From positions 16,257 through 80,256 of the forward strand of contig JAGVJJ010000011.1 of assembly GCA_020051175.1 (NCBI GenBank): a stretch of 64,000 bases of DNA. The letters run 5' to 3'. The stretch comes from Bacteroidia bacterium. GTDB lineage: Bacteria; Bacteroidota; Bacteroidia; 2-12-FULL-35-15. Both the position numbers and the translations under genes were made by a program. Below, one piece after another: positions 35,500 to 45,008 of this stretch (the first letter of the stretch is position 1; each line of letters begins with the position of its first letter). Under the pieces are notes generated by a model. It had not been told where the DNA came from. It made no database searches and saw nothing but the letters and a program-made list of their open reading frames with translations.

Positions 35500-35949
35500 A
35501 TGAATTTGGAAGAAGAAATTAAGCAAGAAAAATTCAGGAGTGAATTTCAAAAAACGATTATAAATATTTATTATACTAACTGCTATATTTTTTCAAAGTT
35601 TCAGGATTTACTTTCTGAATATAAATTAACGGTTCAGCAATATAATATTCTACGGATACTTCGAGGACAATTTCCGGAAACAGTATCAATTGGAACAATA
35701 AAGGAAAGAATGCTTGATAAAAATTCGGACATAACAAGAATAATTGACCGGCTAATTATTAAGCAATTAGCCGAAAGAAAAAACAGCATAAGTGATAGGC
35801 GGGTTACTGAAATTAAAATAACAAAAAAGGGGTTGAGCCTTCTTAAGAAAATGGATTTAGTTGATTTAAAATCGGATAATATCCTCTCGCATTTAAATGA
35901 AACAGACCTAAAGAAATTAAACGAGCTTTTAGATAAGATTAGAATTTAG
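35500..35949 (+). CDS. MarR-family regulator
   Basis: 149 residues, clearly paralogous to the MarR at 44318 (shared YYTN, LTVQQYNILRIL, IKERMLDKNSDITRIIDRL, and the KKLNELLDKIRI end). Winged helix at residues ~45-110. With operators of the GTTTAAAC family at 35990 and 44079 close to both genes, this pair is a candidate for the binding proteins. Confidence 0.9.
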   Translation: MNLEEEIKQEKFRSEFQKTIINIYYTNCYIFSKFQDLLSEYKLTVQQYNILRILRGQFPETVSIGTIKERMLDKNSDITRIIDRLIIKQLAERKNSISDRRVTEIKITKKGLSLLKKMDLVDLKSDNILSHLNETDLKKLNELLDKIRI

Positions 35950-35989
35950 GCCTAAAACCTTTTATTTTTCATGCAATAAAAGTTTATTT

Positions 35990-36031
35990 GTTTAAACATA
36001 TATTGTTTAAACGATTATTTTACTACATTAG
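35990..36031 (+). promoter_or_regulatory. Double GTTTAAAC operator B and promoter
   Basis: Two perfect GTTTAAAC palindromes (35990-35997, 36005-36012) with a 7-bp spacer, then TACATTAG at 36024-36031, one mismatch from TAnnTTTG and with the same 11-base gap as site A. Drives the gene at 36058. Another -7-like box TAGATTTG overlaps the start (36044). Confidence 0.7.
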
Positions 36032-36057
36032 TATATATTAATTTAGATTTGGATTCA

Positions 36058-36579
36058 ATGTCAAAAGAAATTGCAAGGGAAATTGTTAAAGAAAATAATA
36101 TTCAAAAAATAAATTACCTCATAACGAATTTGCATCAGCCCGAAATCGAACTTGATTTAATTCATTTGATTTATGAAATCAGTTTAATTAAGCCGGATCT
36201 TCTATTAGATTATTTTGACGATATTGCAATATGTTTAAATTCAAAATATAGCAACGTACATAAATTTACCTTGCTAACTTTTTCAAATTTAGCCAATAAA
36301 AAATCGGAGAATATATGGGATTGTCGCGAAAGAATATGTGATATAATAACGACCGGAGACGTTCCTGTTTTAGAATCAGGACTTTCACTTTTTTTGGAAA
36401 TGGCAAAATTCGGGGATGCGGAAATAAGAAATGAATCCTCCCTTTGTGTTTCAGCAATTCTCGAAGTTCTTCCCGTTGAAAGCCTTCAAAAATTTACTAA
36501 AGCTATTGCTGAATCGGATATTTTATTTAAGGAAAAAAATCTTACAATAATTGACAAAAGAACAAGTTTGCTTAACTAA
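36058..36579 (+). CDS. Helical-repeat (ARM/HEAT-like) hypothetical protein
   Basis: 173 residues from the ATG at 36058 (MSKEIAREIVKENN). All-alpha with repeating helices typical of HEAT/ARM solenoids (IHLIYEISLIKPDLLLDYFDDI; HKFTLLTFSNLANK; LESGLSLFLEMAKFGDAEIRNESS). Likely a protein-binding scaffold. Its operator B suggests control with the second efflux operon. Confidence 0.7.
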   Translation: MSKEIAREIVKENNIQKINYLITNLHQPEIELDLIHLIYEISLIKPDLLLDYFDDIAICLNSKYSNVHKFTLLTFSNLANKKSENIWDCRERICDIITTGDVPVLESGLSLFLEMAKFGDAEIRNESSLCVSAILEVLPVESLQKFTKAIAESDILFKEKNLTIIDKRTSLLN

Positions 36580-36638
36580 TCTTTACTTATACGTTCATAA
36601 TTTTATATATTTAGAAGAACAAGTAAGCATTCTCTTAA

Positions 36639-37046
36639 TTAAATTAAATTCCCTAGCATAACATTTAAACTTTGCTTAAATACTTTCACTTCTTTTTTTG
36701 GAATGTCTTTGAAAGAAAATTCATCAACTTTCTTATATGCATTAGTTATTAAGGAAATATCCTTGTTAGCTTTTTCTGTTAAATAAATAAAGTTTTGCCT
36801 TCTATCCTTTGGATTTGAAATTCTCTTAACATATCCGGATTTCACTAAATAATCTATCATTTGCACCAGTGACGACTTCTCAACATGGATTATTTCACTT
36901 ATCTCTTTTTGAGTCAGCTTCTTTTTCGACTCATTAATAACAAAAAGTATTATATAATACCTATCAATACTTAAACCGTTTAAATAACTTGCAACAGCTT
37001 TTTGATAAAGCTTTGAAATTTTATTTAAACGGTCAACAAGTACCAT
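36639..37046 (-). CDS. MarR-family regulator, end of the second efflux operon
   Basis: 135 residues, winged helix with LTQKEISEIIHVEKSSLVQMIDYLVKSGYVKR and NPKDRRQNFIYLT. Last gene of the minus-strand operon starting at 43958, as the other MarR gene ends the first operon. Confidence 0.9.
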   Translation of the reverse strand: MVLVDRLNKISKLYQKAVASYLNGLSIDRYYIILFVINESKKKLTQKEISEIIHVEKSSLVQMIDYLVKSGYVKRISNPKDRRQNFIYLTEKANKDISLITNAYKKVDEFSFKDIPKKEVKVFKQSLNVMLGNLI

Positions 37047-37069
37047 GTCAGATGTTTTGAATAGTTAAA

Positions 37070-37378
37070 TTACTTATAAAAGCGTTTTGTAAGAGCTTTA
37101 AAAAGCTTCTTTTCCTTGGTCCAGAAAAAAGTAAATTGCCCTAATAGGAAACCGTAAATCAACAATAATAACTGGTATGCCGGGAAGATGAAAAGGATAT
37201 AGGTAATAGATTTTATCCATATTGCAGTACCAGCTTCCAGTCCAAGCAGCATAAAAAACAACTTACGAAATGTAACTACTGAAGTCCCTGCAAGAGAAAA
37301 AACAATGAATATTAATAGCAGTTGAAAATTGCTATTAATACCCCATTTAATTTTTAACTTTTCAAAATATTTTTTCAT
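37070..37378 (-). CDS. DUF6787-like small membrane protein
   Basis: 102 residues, two to three membrane helices (QLLLIFIVFSLAGTSVVTFRKL; YILFIFPAYQLLLLIYGFLLGQF) and a basic end. Pattern FSLAGTS and GFLLGQFTFFWTKEKK fits my recollection of the DUF6787 family, usually about 100 residues. Unknown role; located between RND pump and marR. Confidence 0.75.
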   Translation of the reverse strand: MKKYFEKLKIKWGINSNFQLLLIFIVFSLAGTSVVTFRKLFFMLLGLEAGTAIWIKSITYILFIFPAYQLLLLIYGFLLGQFTFFWTKEKKLFKALTKRFYK

Positions 37379-37431
37379 CGAACTAAATAATGAATTTTAA
37401 AATTCAATCTACTAATCAATGTGTTTTCAAT

Positions 37432-40400
37432 TTAAACCTGTTCAATTGGTCCTAATTTTCCTCTTTGTTTAGTCTTTGAAATAATTCTTTTGGTTTTTTC
37501 TTTCGTTTTAAATGCAATTAAATACATTACAGGAACTAGTATTAACGTGATAAAGGTGGCGAAACTCAACCCGAAAATAATTGTCCAAGACAAGGGGCCC
37601 CAAAACGCAACGGAATCACCCCCAAAATATATTTTTGGGTCTAATTCTGTAAACATTGTAACAAAATCAATATTGAACCCTACTGCTAGAGGAATCATTC
37701 CTAATATTGTAGCGGTGGCTGTTAAAATTACAGGGGTCATTCTTATGCGTCCACCTTCAATCACAGCATCTCGAACCGACATACCATTTTCAACTAGAAT
37801 GTCGGTGAATTCTACTAATAAAATACCATTCCTAACGACTATTCCGGCTAAAGCAACAATTCCAATTCCAGTCATTACAACTGAAATATCCATATTGAAA
37901 ATGGCTAAGCCCAAGAGAACACCAATTACACTTAAAATAATTTCAGATAGAATTATTAATGTTTTACTAAATGAATTAAACTGAATAATTAATATTAATA
38001 AAATTATAAAAACTGAAATCATTAAAGCTCGTCCCATAAATCCAGCTGCTTCCTTTTGCTCTTCCTTTTCACCTGTTAGCTCAACAGAAACACCCTGCGG
38101 AGTTTTAAAGCTTTTCATTGCTGACAATAGCGAGGCATTTATTTTGTTAGCGTTGAAGCCTGATAGTACATTTGAAGAAAGTGTAATAACTCTTTTCTGA
38201 TTTTTTCTTTTTATTCCACCATAAGTACTTGTGTAATCTACTTTCGCAAAAGCCGATAAAGGTATTTGACGTATGGCTCCACCCATATTCATATCGCGAT
38301 AAGTAATTTTAAGGTTCTGCAATTCTTCAATATTATTTCTCTGTGATTTACTATAACGAAGCATAATTGGATAGTCATCATTTTCATCTTTAAAGCGAGA
38401 AACTTCCTTACCATAAACAGCGTTGCGAAGTTCCATTCCTATTTGAGCCGTAGAAATACCCTCTCTATTAGCCCGTTCTCTATCTAAATCAATTTTTATT
38501 TCAGGCTTATTCAGTTGCAGGTCAGATTTAAGTTCTTCTACCCCAGCTATCTGAAGTGAATCAAGCATTTTCTTCAGAGAAAGGGACGTTTCGACCAAAT
38601 CCTCAAATTTATCCCCACTTATTTCGATATTAATTGGTTTGGCAGTAGGCGGCCCATTTTGTTCTTGATCAACAGACATCTCAACACCCGGAATACCTTT
38701 AACAGCAGTTCTAATTTCATCTAAATACTTTGCTGTCGAAACCCCATCTCGCAATCCAAATTCAACAAATGCCACACCAACTTTTGCTTTGTTAGAGTAC
38801 TTTCCTCTATCATCTCTATTTTCAGAAGCACCAACAGCTACGTTTGTAATTACTGATTCAACTATTGGATTTTTTTCTCCAATCACCTTATATATTCTGC
38901 CTTCTATTATTTTCGCAACGGAGTCGGTAGCGGAAGCTTTTGTACCAACTGGCAAGGTTGCATATACATAAATAAAATTGGGATCTCCTTTAGGGAAAAA
39001 TACGACTTTAGGATTTCTTAATGCGGTAAGCATTACAGAACCAATAAGCAATGCAATTGTCAATCCAACAATTTTGTAAGGCCGATCAAGTGTCCACTTC
39101 AAAAATCGAGCGTAGGAATTCTGAACAGCAGGCCATGTTTTTTCCTGAAACCTAACTATCATTTTCTCAATAAATAAACTATACAGAGTGTAAATCAGTA
39201 ACATCAAAACGATGAAGTTTCCCTTTCCCGGAGATCCCGTCACATAGCACAGCAAAGCAAGCATTACCATTACAACAGCCGTAATAATTAGTCCTTTACG
39301 ACTTTTCTTACCATGCTGCTTTTCATGTGGCTTCATAAAATTAACTGCAAATACCGGATTAATAATATAAGCAACGATAAGCGATGCACTCAATGTAATA
39401 ATCATTGTAACGGGCATAAAGTGCATAAATTTACCAATAGTACCCCCCCAAAATGCAAGAGGTATAAAAGGTGCAAGTGTTGTTATAGTTCCGGATAATA
39501 CAGGCAGAAACACTTCACCGGCCGCTTGCTTTGCAGCAGTAACAATATTCTTTTTTCCATTATCGAAAATCCTGTGTGTATTTTCGATAACAACAACTGC
39601 ATCATCTACAACTATCCCTAAACCAAGTAGAAATGCAAACAATACAATCATGTTCATGGTAAATCCAATGCCAGGAAGAACCATAAATGCGACAAACATG
39701 GAGAGAGGCACAGATAATCCAACGAAAATTGCGTTAGTTGCACCCATAAAGAACATCAGAATAATCGTTACTAGAATAAAGCCAATGATAATGGTATTAA
39801 TTAAATCATGTAATGTAGTTCGGGTTTGAGATGATTGATCTCCTGTTGTTTTAATAACCAAATCTTCAGGAAATGATGATTTTTTCATTTCATTTATAAT
39901 GTCAGTAATCTTATCAGAAGCATCAATAAGGTTTTCACCACCTCTTTTAATGATATTTAAAGTAATTACCTTTTTCTTGTCAAGGTGGCCATAACTTTCT
40001 TGTTCTAGAAAATCATCTTTAACATCAGCAATGTCTTTTAAATAAACAGGTGCGCCAACCATTGAATTAACAACAATGTTTTTGATGTTATCAATATTCG
40101 AAAATTCCCCTGAAACACTTATCGTTCTTGCCATTTCATCCATATCGATACTTCCTCCTGAAATGATTAAGTTCTCTGAAGCAATTGCCCTTTCTATATC
40201 TGTCATTGAAAGTTTGGCAGCATGCATTCTGTACATGTCAACATTAATTTGAATTTCCCTTTCTAAAGCGCCAACCATATCAGCTCTTGTAATCTCCTTA
40301 AGAGATTCTATTCTGTCTTGTAAATCATCGGCATATTTTTTTAACTGGCTTAATTCATAATCTCCTGATATGTTCACAAACATTATCGGCATTTCAGAAA

Positions 40401-40821
40401 ATTCTACTTCCATCACGCTTGGCTCAGAGGGGAGGTCTTTCGGCAAATCTTTTTTTGCCTTATCTACTGCATCCTTTACCTTTTGTTTTGCTACAGCAAC
40501 CTCAACATCTGTATTAAATTCCACAATAATATTGGAGAAGTCCTGAACGGAATTACTTGTAAGTTTTTTTACGCCTGAAATAGATTTAATTTGCTTTTCA
40601 ATTGGTTTACAAACTAAATTCTCTATATCTTTTGGCGAACTTCCAGGATAGACGGTGCTTACATAAATTGTAGGGATAACGATATCCGGGAATTTTTCCT
40701 TAGGAATACTGTTGTATGAAAAAATTCCTGCTAACGTGATAAAAATGGTTAGCACGTAGATGGCCGACTTATTATCAATAGACCAGCTTGTTAATTTGAA
40801 CTCTTTAAATTTCTTTTCCAC
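37432..40821 (-). CDS. RND efflux pump of the second operon
   Basis: 1129 residues, intact. Twelve membrane segments in two halves, porter domains between TM1-2 and TM7-8. Proton relay visible in LGLGIVVDDAVVVIENTHR; second-half signature ALAGIVVRNGILLVEF. HAE1 group, typical of multidrug pumps. A ~40-residue basic tail (KTKEKTKRIISKTKQRGK) ends the protein. 12 bp after the adaptor gene. Confidence 0.95.
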   Translation of the reverse strand: MEKKFKEFKLTSWSIDNKSAIYVLTIFITLAGIFSYNSIPKEKFPDIVIPTIYVSTVYPGSSPKDIENLVCKPIEKQIKSISGVKKLTSNSVQDFSNIIVEFNTDVEVAVAKQKVKDAVDKAKKDLPKDLPSEPSVMEVEFSEMPIMFVNISGDYELSQLKKYADDLQDRIESLKEITRADMVGALEREIQINVDMYRMHAAKLSMTDIERAIASENLIISGGSIDMDEMARTISVSGEFSNIDNIKNIVVNSMVGAPVYLKDIADVKDDFLEQESYGHLDKKKVITLNIIKRGGENLIDASDKITDIINEMKKSSFPEDLVIKTTGDQSSQTRTTLHDLINTIIIGFILVTIILMFFMGATNAIFVGLSVPLSMFVAFMVLPGIGFTMNMIVLFAFLLGLGIVVDDAVVVIENTHRIFDNGKKNIVTAAKQAAGEVFLPVLSGTITTLAPFIPLAFWGGTIGKFMHFMPVTMIITLSASLIVAYIINPVFAVNFMKPHEKQHGKKSRKGLIITAVVMVMLALLCYVTGSPGKGNFIVLMLLIYTLYSLFIEKMIVRFQEKTWPAVQNSYARFLKWTLDRPYKIVGLTIALLIGSVMLTALRNPKVVFFPKGDPNFIYVYATLPVGTKASATDSVAKIIEGRIYKVIGEKNPIVESVITNVAVGASENRDDRGKYSNKAKVGVAFVEFGLRDGVSTAKYLDEIRTAVKGIPGVEMSVDQEQNGPPTAKPINIEISGDKFEDLVETSLSLKKMLDSLQIAGVEELKSDLQLNKPEIKIDLDRERANREGISTAQIGMELRNAVYGKEVSRFKDENDDYPIMLRYSKSQRNNIEELQNLKITYRDMNMGGAIRQIPLSAFAKVDYTSTYGGIKRKNQKRVITLSSNVLSGFNANKINASLLSAMKSFKTPQGVSVELTGEKEEQKEAAGFMGRALMISVFIILLILIIQFNSFSKTLIILSEIILSVIGVLLGLAIFNMDISVVMTGIGIVALAGIVVRNGILLVEFTDILVENGMSVRDAVIEGGRIRMTPVILTATATILGMIPLAVGFNIDFVTMFTELDPKIYFGGDSVAFWGPLSWTIIFGLSFATFITLILVPVMYLIAFKTKEKTKRIISKTKQRGKLGPIEQV

Positions 40822-40832
40822 AATTAAAATAT

Positions 40833-41948
40833 TTAGTATTTAATTAACATGCCTTCAGTTAAATCCAAATAACCTGACGTTATTAGCTTGTCGTTTAGGT
40901 TTAATCCCTTAATTATTTCTGCTTTGCCGTTATAAATCTGCCCAAGAGTAACATCCTTTCTTATGGCAATTTCTTTTCCGTTTTTGACGCCAACAATATA
41001 AACATATTCAGAAGTGCCTGAATGTTGGACAAGGTTGAGTGGAACTACAATGGCTGAATCCTTATGGTAATCAACAACCCTTAAAACAGCAATCATGTTC
41101 GGCCTATAGTCTTGATTTTGTGAATCTAAATCGGCCTCCGCACTAAAAGTTCTGGTTGTATTATTTATAACTTTAGAAGTATAAGATATTTTTGATGGAA
41201 TTTCTTTATTTAAATCAGGTAAGAAAATTACAACATCGTTTCCTTTTTTCACTTTTGAAGCATAGGATTCGGAAATTTCAGCTTTCGCTTTTAATTTATT
41301 AAGGTTGACCACCCTTATTGCCGGCATACCGGGCATTACTGATTGACCTATTTTTATATCAATCGCATCAACTACCCCGTTAATGGGTGATTTTATTTTT
41401 GAAAGCTCCATTTGCTCTTTTAAAGTTGAAATTTTCTTCTCTAAACTTTCCTTATTATTTTTAGCAGATAAAAATTGTATTTCAGTGCCAATTTTCTGAT
41501 CCCACAAATTTTTCTGTTTTTCATAAACGTCAGATGCAAAAGCAAGTGCGTTTTTTAGTTCCTCCAGACTTTGATTAAAAACGGAATTGTCAAGTTCAGC
41601 GAGCACCTGTCCTTCCGAAACCTCATCCCCTTCATTCACTAATATGCGGTCAACAGTTCCAGCCATTTTAGCGCTAACAGTTACATTTTCGTCACCATCT
41701 ATACGGCCTTGAACATCTATAAAATGCTTGAAGGTTTCAAAAGTAACGGGCTTTATAGAGATGTCTTTTATTTTTAGATTACTAATTGTTGTATCACCAC
41801 TTAAAGCAATCTCATCTTCAAGTTTTTTTATTTGCTCTAATAAATCAGAACTTTGCTGCTTGAGTTTTTCCAGTTTGGCCTTTTTGTCTCCCGATCCGCA
41901 AGAGGCTATTAATCCTGTTATGAAGATTATAAATACTAATTTTTTCAT
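40833..41948 (-). CDS. HlyD/MFP periplasmic adaptor of the second RND operon
   Basis: 371 residues. Lipobox IASC at about residue 17. A coiled coil (KKAKLEKLKQQSSDLLEQIKKLEDEI in parts) then barrel-sandwich (GTVDRILVNEGDEVSEGQVLAELD), helical hairpin, lipoyl return (IKSPINGVVDAIDIKIGQSVMPG) and beta-barrel. Bridges the pump and the TolC-like channel. Confidence 0.93.
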   Translation of the reverse strand: MKKLVFIIFITGLIASCGSGDKKAKLEKLKQQSSDLLEQIKKLEDEIALSGDTTISNLKIKDISIKPVTFETFKHFIDVQGRIDGDENVTVSAKMAGTVDRILVNEGDEVSEGQVLAELDNSVFNQSLEELKNALAFASDVYEKQKNLWDQKIGTEIQFLSAKNNKESLEKKISTLKEQMELSKIKSPINGVVDAIDIKIGQSVMPGMPAIRVVNLNKLKAKAEISESYASKVKKGNDVVIFLPDLNKEIPSKISYTSKVINNTTRTFSAEADLDSQNQDYRPNMIAVLRVVDYHKDSAIVVPLNLVQHSGTSEYVYIVGVKNGKEIAIRKDVTLGQIYNGKAEIIKGLNLNDKLITSGYLDLTEGMLIKY

Positions 41949-41987
41949 ATGTTTTGAGTTGTTTTATTTTTAAGTTTATTCTTTAAT

Positions 41988-43334
41988 TTATTTTATTGCA
42001 CCTGCGGCCTTTTCATAGTCAACTTTTGCTGTAAAATAATCGTACAACGCATTATAATAATTGGTTTGAGCCTCTTTTAATGCCGTTTCTGCATTCATAA
42101 CTTCAATGCTCGAACCATTGCCTTGCTCATATTTTATCTTTGCAACATCATAAACCTCTTTCGCAAGTTCGATATTGGTTTTTTGAATATTTAATGTGTT
42201 CAAAGAATTTAATAAACCTGATTTAGAAGTTTCAATTTCCAAATCAATAGCATTCTTTAAATTATCCATATTGTTAACCGTCTTCATCAAATTAACTTTG
42301 GATTGCTGCAATCTATAATGATTTTGAAAACCATCGAACAAAGGAAGATTTATAGTCCCTCCAATTATTCCAATCGGATACCATTTTTTGCTGGCGTCAA
42401 AAAAGTCAAACTCGTTTCGTTGCGCTTGTGCACTGTAATTACCATATAGAAATATAGAAGGTAAATATTTTAATTTACCCCTCTTCACATCAAGTTCGTT
42501 TAGTCTTTGTTGAGACTCCAATAAAGAATATTCAATCCGATTTTTATAGTTTAATTCACCGGTAGAAGAAATATCAAATACCGGAATATTATCAAGATGT
42601 AGGGAGTCTGTAAGGTTTATTTGAGATTTAATTTCCATTCCCATTTGAAATTTCAAAATACTTTCCGTCAGCCCAACTAAACGATCTATTTTTTCCTTTT
42701 CCGAAAGCAAATTATTATAAGCAACAGTTACACGTGTAACATCAATTTTCTCAACAAAACCATTTGTGTTTAATGATTTGGTGTCTTCAACTAATTTTTT
42801 CAAACGATCCACATTAGCTTGAAGCAATTTCAACCTTTCTTTGCTCACCAAAGCGGTATAATAGGCTTTAGTAACTGTAGCTTTGGTTTCAATTTGTGAA
42901 CGCTGATAATTTTTTTCTGATAATTCTAAAAATGACTTTGAGGATTGTAAGGCAACGATGTAGTCACTATTAAAAACAATCTGACTAGCCTGAATCGAGC
43001 CTGTAGCGTTGTATTTTACACCAAATTGCACTGGAATGTAGGTTCCGGGAGGCGCGCCAAAAAATTCTCCAGGAAGTAATTGCGTTGGTAGCTTCTCATA
43101 ATCTTTAACATCAAAAGAAGAAGATATTTGAGGAAGCCCCATACCTGTTATTTCTTTTTTCTTATACCTTGAGGCATCAATATCCAACTCGGCATTTTTT
43201 ATACTAGAGTTATTTGCTAATGCAAATTCAATTGCTTCTTTCAATGAAAGGTTTTTTGCAGGCTCGTTCTTATTTTGAGCAACTGTTTGAAAAGAGATGA
43301 CAGCGCCAATTATTATTATTGAAATATTTTTCAT
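41988..43334 (-). CDS. TolC-like outer-membrane channel of the second RND operon
   Basis: 448 residues with signal peptide ending QTVAQ. Helical hairpins typical of OEP proteins (LSLKEAIEFALANNSSIKN; YEQGNGSSIEVMNAETALKEAQTNYYNAL in parts). Only 3 bp separate it from the TetR gene, so it is co-transcribed. Confidence 0.92.
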   Translation of the reverse strand: MKNISIIIIGAVISFQTVAQNKNEPAKNLSLKEAIEFALANNSSIKNAELDIDASRYKKKEITGMGLPQISSSFDVKDYEKLPTQLLPGEFFGAPPGTYIPVQFGVKYNATGSIQASQIVFNSDYIVALQSSKSFLELSEKNYQRSQIETKATVTKAYYTALVSKERLKLLQANVDRLKKLVEDTKSLNTNGFVEKIDVTRVTVAYNNLLSEKEKIDRLVGLTESILKFQMGMEIKSQINLTDSLHLDNIPVFDISSTGELNYKNRIEYSLLESQQRLNELDVKRGKLKYLPSIFLYGNYSAQAQRNEFDFFDASKKWYPIGIIGGTINLPLFDGFQNHYRLQQSKVNLMKTVNNMDNLKNAIDLEIETSKSGLLNSLNTLNIQKTNIELAKEVYDVAKIKYEQGNGSSIEVMNAETALKEAQTNYYNALYDYFTAKVDYEKAAGAIK

Positions 43335-43337
43335 AAA

Positions 43338-43958
43338 TTATTCGTCTTCATTTATTTGTCTGTATTTATTTATTAGTTTATGCCCTTTCAAAGTAGTTAT
43401 ACCATGTAAATAATGATCTAATAATTCAATTTGAATATCCGCAATTTTGTATTTTTCTTTATGAAATAACAAAGGATTTAAAGCCATTTCAGTTTCTTCA
43501 ATGCGCAGCCTGGCTAAAATTTCTTTATTTATTGTAAGCCTGTATAAACCTTCTTGAATACCTTTTTCCAAATTTTCCACAATCATTTGAAACAAATAAT
43601 TTTCTTTAAATTCTTTAAACTGTTTCCAAACAACAGGATGGTATTTTTGCAGATCATAAAATACGTGTGGGTTTATTTCTGAAAACATTTCTGCTAAATG
43701 TTCCATTAAAAGAATAATCTCCTGTATTGAATTATTTGATTTTTTAAATATGTGTTCAAATTCTTTTTTGTTTTCATTAATATTTTTTTCAAGTAGACAT
43801 TCAATTAATTCTTCTTTATTCTTAAAAAATAAGTAAAGAGTTTTTTTCGACATCCCTATATGCCGACAAATATCATCTACAGTTACTCTCTTTAATCCAT
43901 ACATAAAGAAAAGTTCCTTGGCGCCTTCAAGAATTTTATTTTGATGTCCTTTTTCCAT
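43338..43958 (-). CDS. TetR-family regulator of the second RND operon
   Basis: 206 residues. HTH: ELFFMYGLKRVTVDDICRHIGMSKKTLYLFFKNKEEL (in parts, residues 16-52). First gene of the operon tetR-tolC-adaptor-RND-DUF6787-marR. Operator C lies about 121-143 bp upstream, leaving a leader of about 95 nt. Confidence 0.9.
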   Translation of the reverse strand: MEKGHQNKILEGAKELFFMYGLKRVTVDDICRHIGMSKKTLYLFFKNKEELIECLLEKNINENKKEFEHIFKKSNNSIQEIILLMEHLAEMFSEINPHVFYDLQKYHPVVWKQFKEFKENYLFQMIVENLEKGIQEGLYRLTINKEILARLRIEETEMALNPLLFHKEKYKIADIQIELLDHYLHGITTLKGHKLINKYRQINEDE

Positions 43959-44058
43959 ATAAGAGCGACAAAACTATGAAAACTATTTTACATTACATAG
44001 TTTCCGTTTAGTATAATTGCACATTCATAAATTTATAATATTGTATATCAGCATTATA

Positions 44059-44101
44059 CAATTATATTTTTTATATATGTTTAAACAATATTCGTTTAAC
44101 A
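44059..44101 (-). promoter_or_regulatory. Double GTTTAAAC operator C and minus-strand promoter
   Basis: Palindrome GTTTAAAC (44079-44086), 7-bp spacer, and GTTTAACA (44094-44101). On the minus strand, after 12 bases, TATAATTG (44059-44066) occupies the position the -7 box has at sites A and B. This makes it the promoter of the tetR-RND operon, and it mirrors site A in orientation. Confidence 0.65.
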
Positions 44102-44317
44102 ATTTGAGTAATAACCAAAATATTGCGGTAAATTGAGTTTTTTTGCTTGGATATGTTTTCAATTGTTGAAAGCCTTTCTATCCGTGGAAATAGATTTTTA
44201 TTAAAATAAACCGAGAGCTGCTCAGGGACGCAAATAGCATAAAACCAAGAAAATCAATAATTTATTTAGTAGTCGATTTTGATTTTTTGGTAGCTTTGTA
44301 TTTTGAAACAAATAAAT

Positions 44318-44767
44318 ATGACTAAAGAAGGATTAGAGTTTTATAGCTTTGTAAATGACCGGCAAAAAGCATTAGTAAATATCTATTTCACAAATAACTG
44401 GCTGCATAATAGGTACCATGCAATTTTAAAAACCTACAATGTCACCGCTCAACAATTTAATATTCTTAAAATTTTAAACGAAAATTATCCTAAGTCAATG
44501 ATGATTTCTACTATTAAGCAACAAATGCTTGATAAAAGTTCGGATGTGACAAGATTGGTCGAAAGGCTTTTAGAGAAAAATTTTATAGTTCGCAGGCCAG
44601 ACCCTAAGAACAAGCGAAAAATTAATATAAAATTGAATATTATTGGTCATAGCCTTGTTACCAAAATGGATAAGGATATCAGGAATTTTGAGGAACTTGT
44701 GGAACATTTATCTGATAAAGAAATTAAGCAACTTAATTTACTATTGAATAAAATTAGAATGAAGTAA
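44318..44767 (+). CDS. MarR-family regulator
   Basis: 149 residues from the ATG at 44318 (MTKEGLEFYSF); a TTG 15 bases earlier is less likely. Winged helix: VTAQQFNILKILNEN, MLDKSSDVTRLVERLLEK, wing PDPKNKRKINIKL. Paralogue of the MarR at 35500. Divergent from the second efflux operon and therefore a candidate for binding operator C. Confidence 0.9.
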   Translation: MTKEGLEFYSFVNDRQKALVNIYFTNNWLHNRYHAILKTYNVTAQQFNILKILNENYPKSMMISTIKQQMLDKSSDVTRLVERLLEKNFIVRRPDPKNKRKINIKLNIIGHSLVTKMDKDIRNFEELVEHLSDKEIKQLNLLLNKIRMK

Positions 44768-44877
44768 TTGGTTTATTCAAAACTTGAAAGAAAAAAAGAG
44801 ATCAATAAAATTGATATTGTAGTGATGGGTAAGTGAGTTAATTCCAAGCTAAAAATTACTTATAATAATAAGATTTA

Positions 44878-44958
44878 TTACCACTCCTGGTAAATTATTT
44901 TTCGTGGATCAACCTTTGTACCTGAAGGGGTAGTGAGTATCAAATGCAAATTAGTACT
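44878..44958 (-). pseudogene. Fragment of an M23 peptidase C-terminus
   Basis: The minus strand encodes ...LHLILTTPSGTKVDPRKIIY... then a stop, matching the end of the intact M23 peptidase at 45009 (LHFTLTDPSGAKVDPQKMIY) over about 26 residues. No upstream part exists. It is the remnant of a second copy and marks the left edge of the virus-like block. The rest of the 240-bp gap shows nothing. Confidence 0.75.
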
Positions 44959-45008
44959 AGAACTTACTCAGAGTTCCTTTAGGCAAACAGATATTTCAGA
45001 GATAAAGA

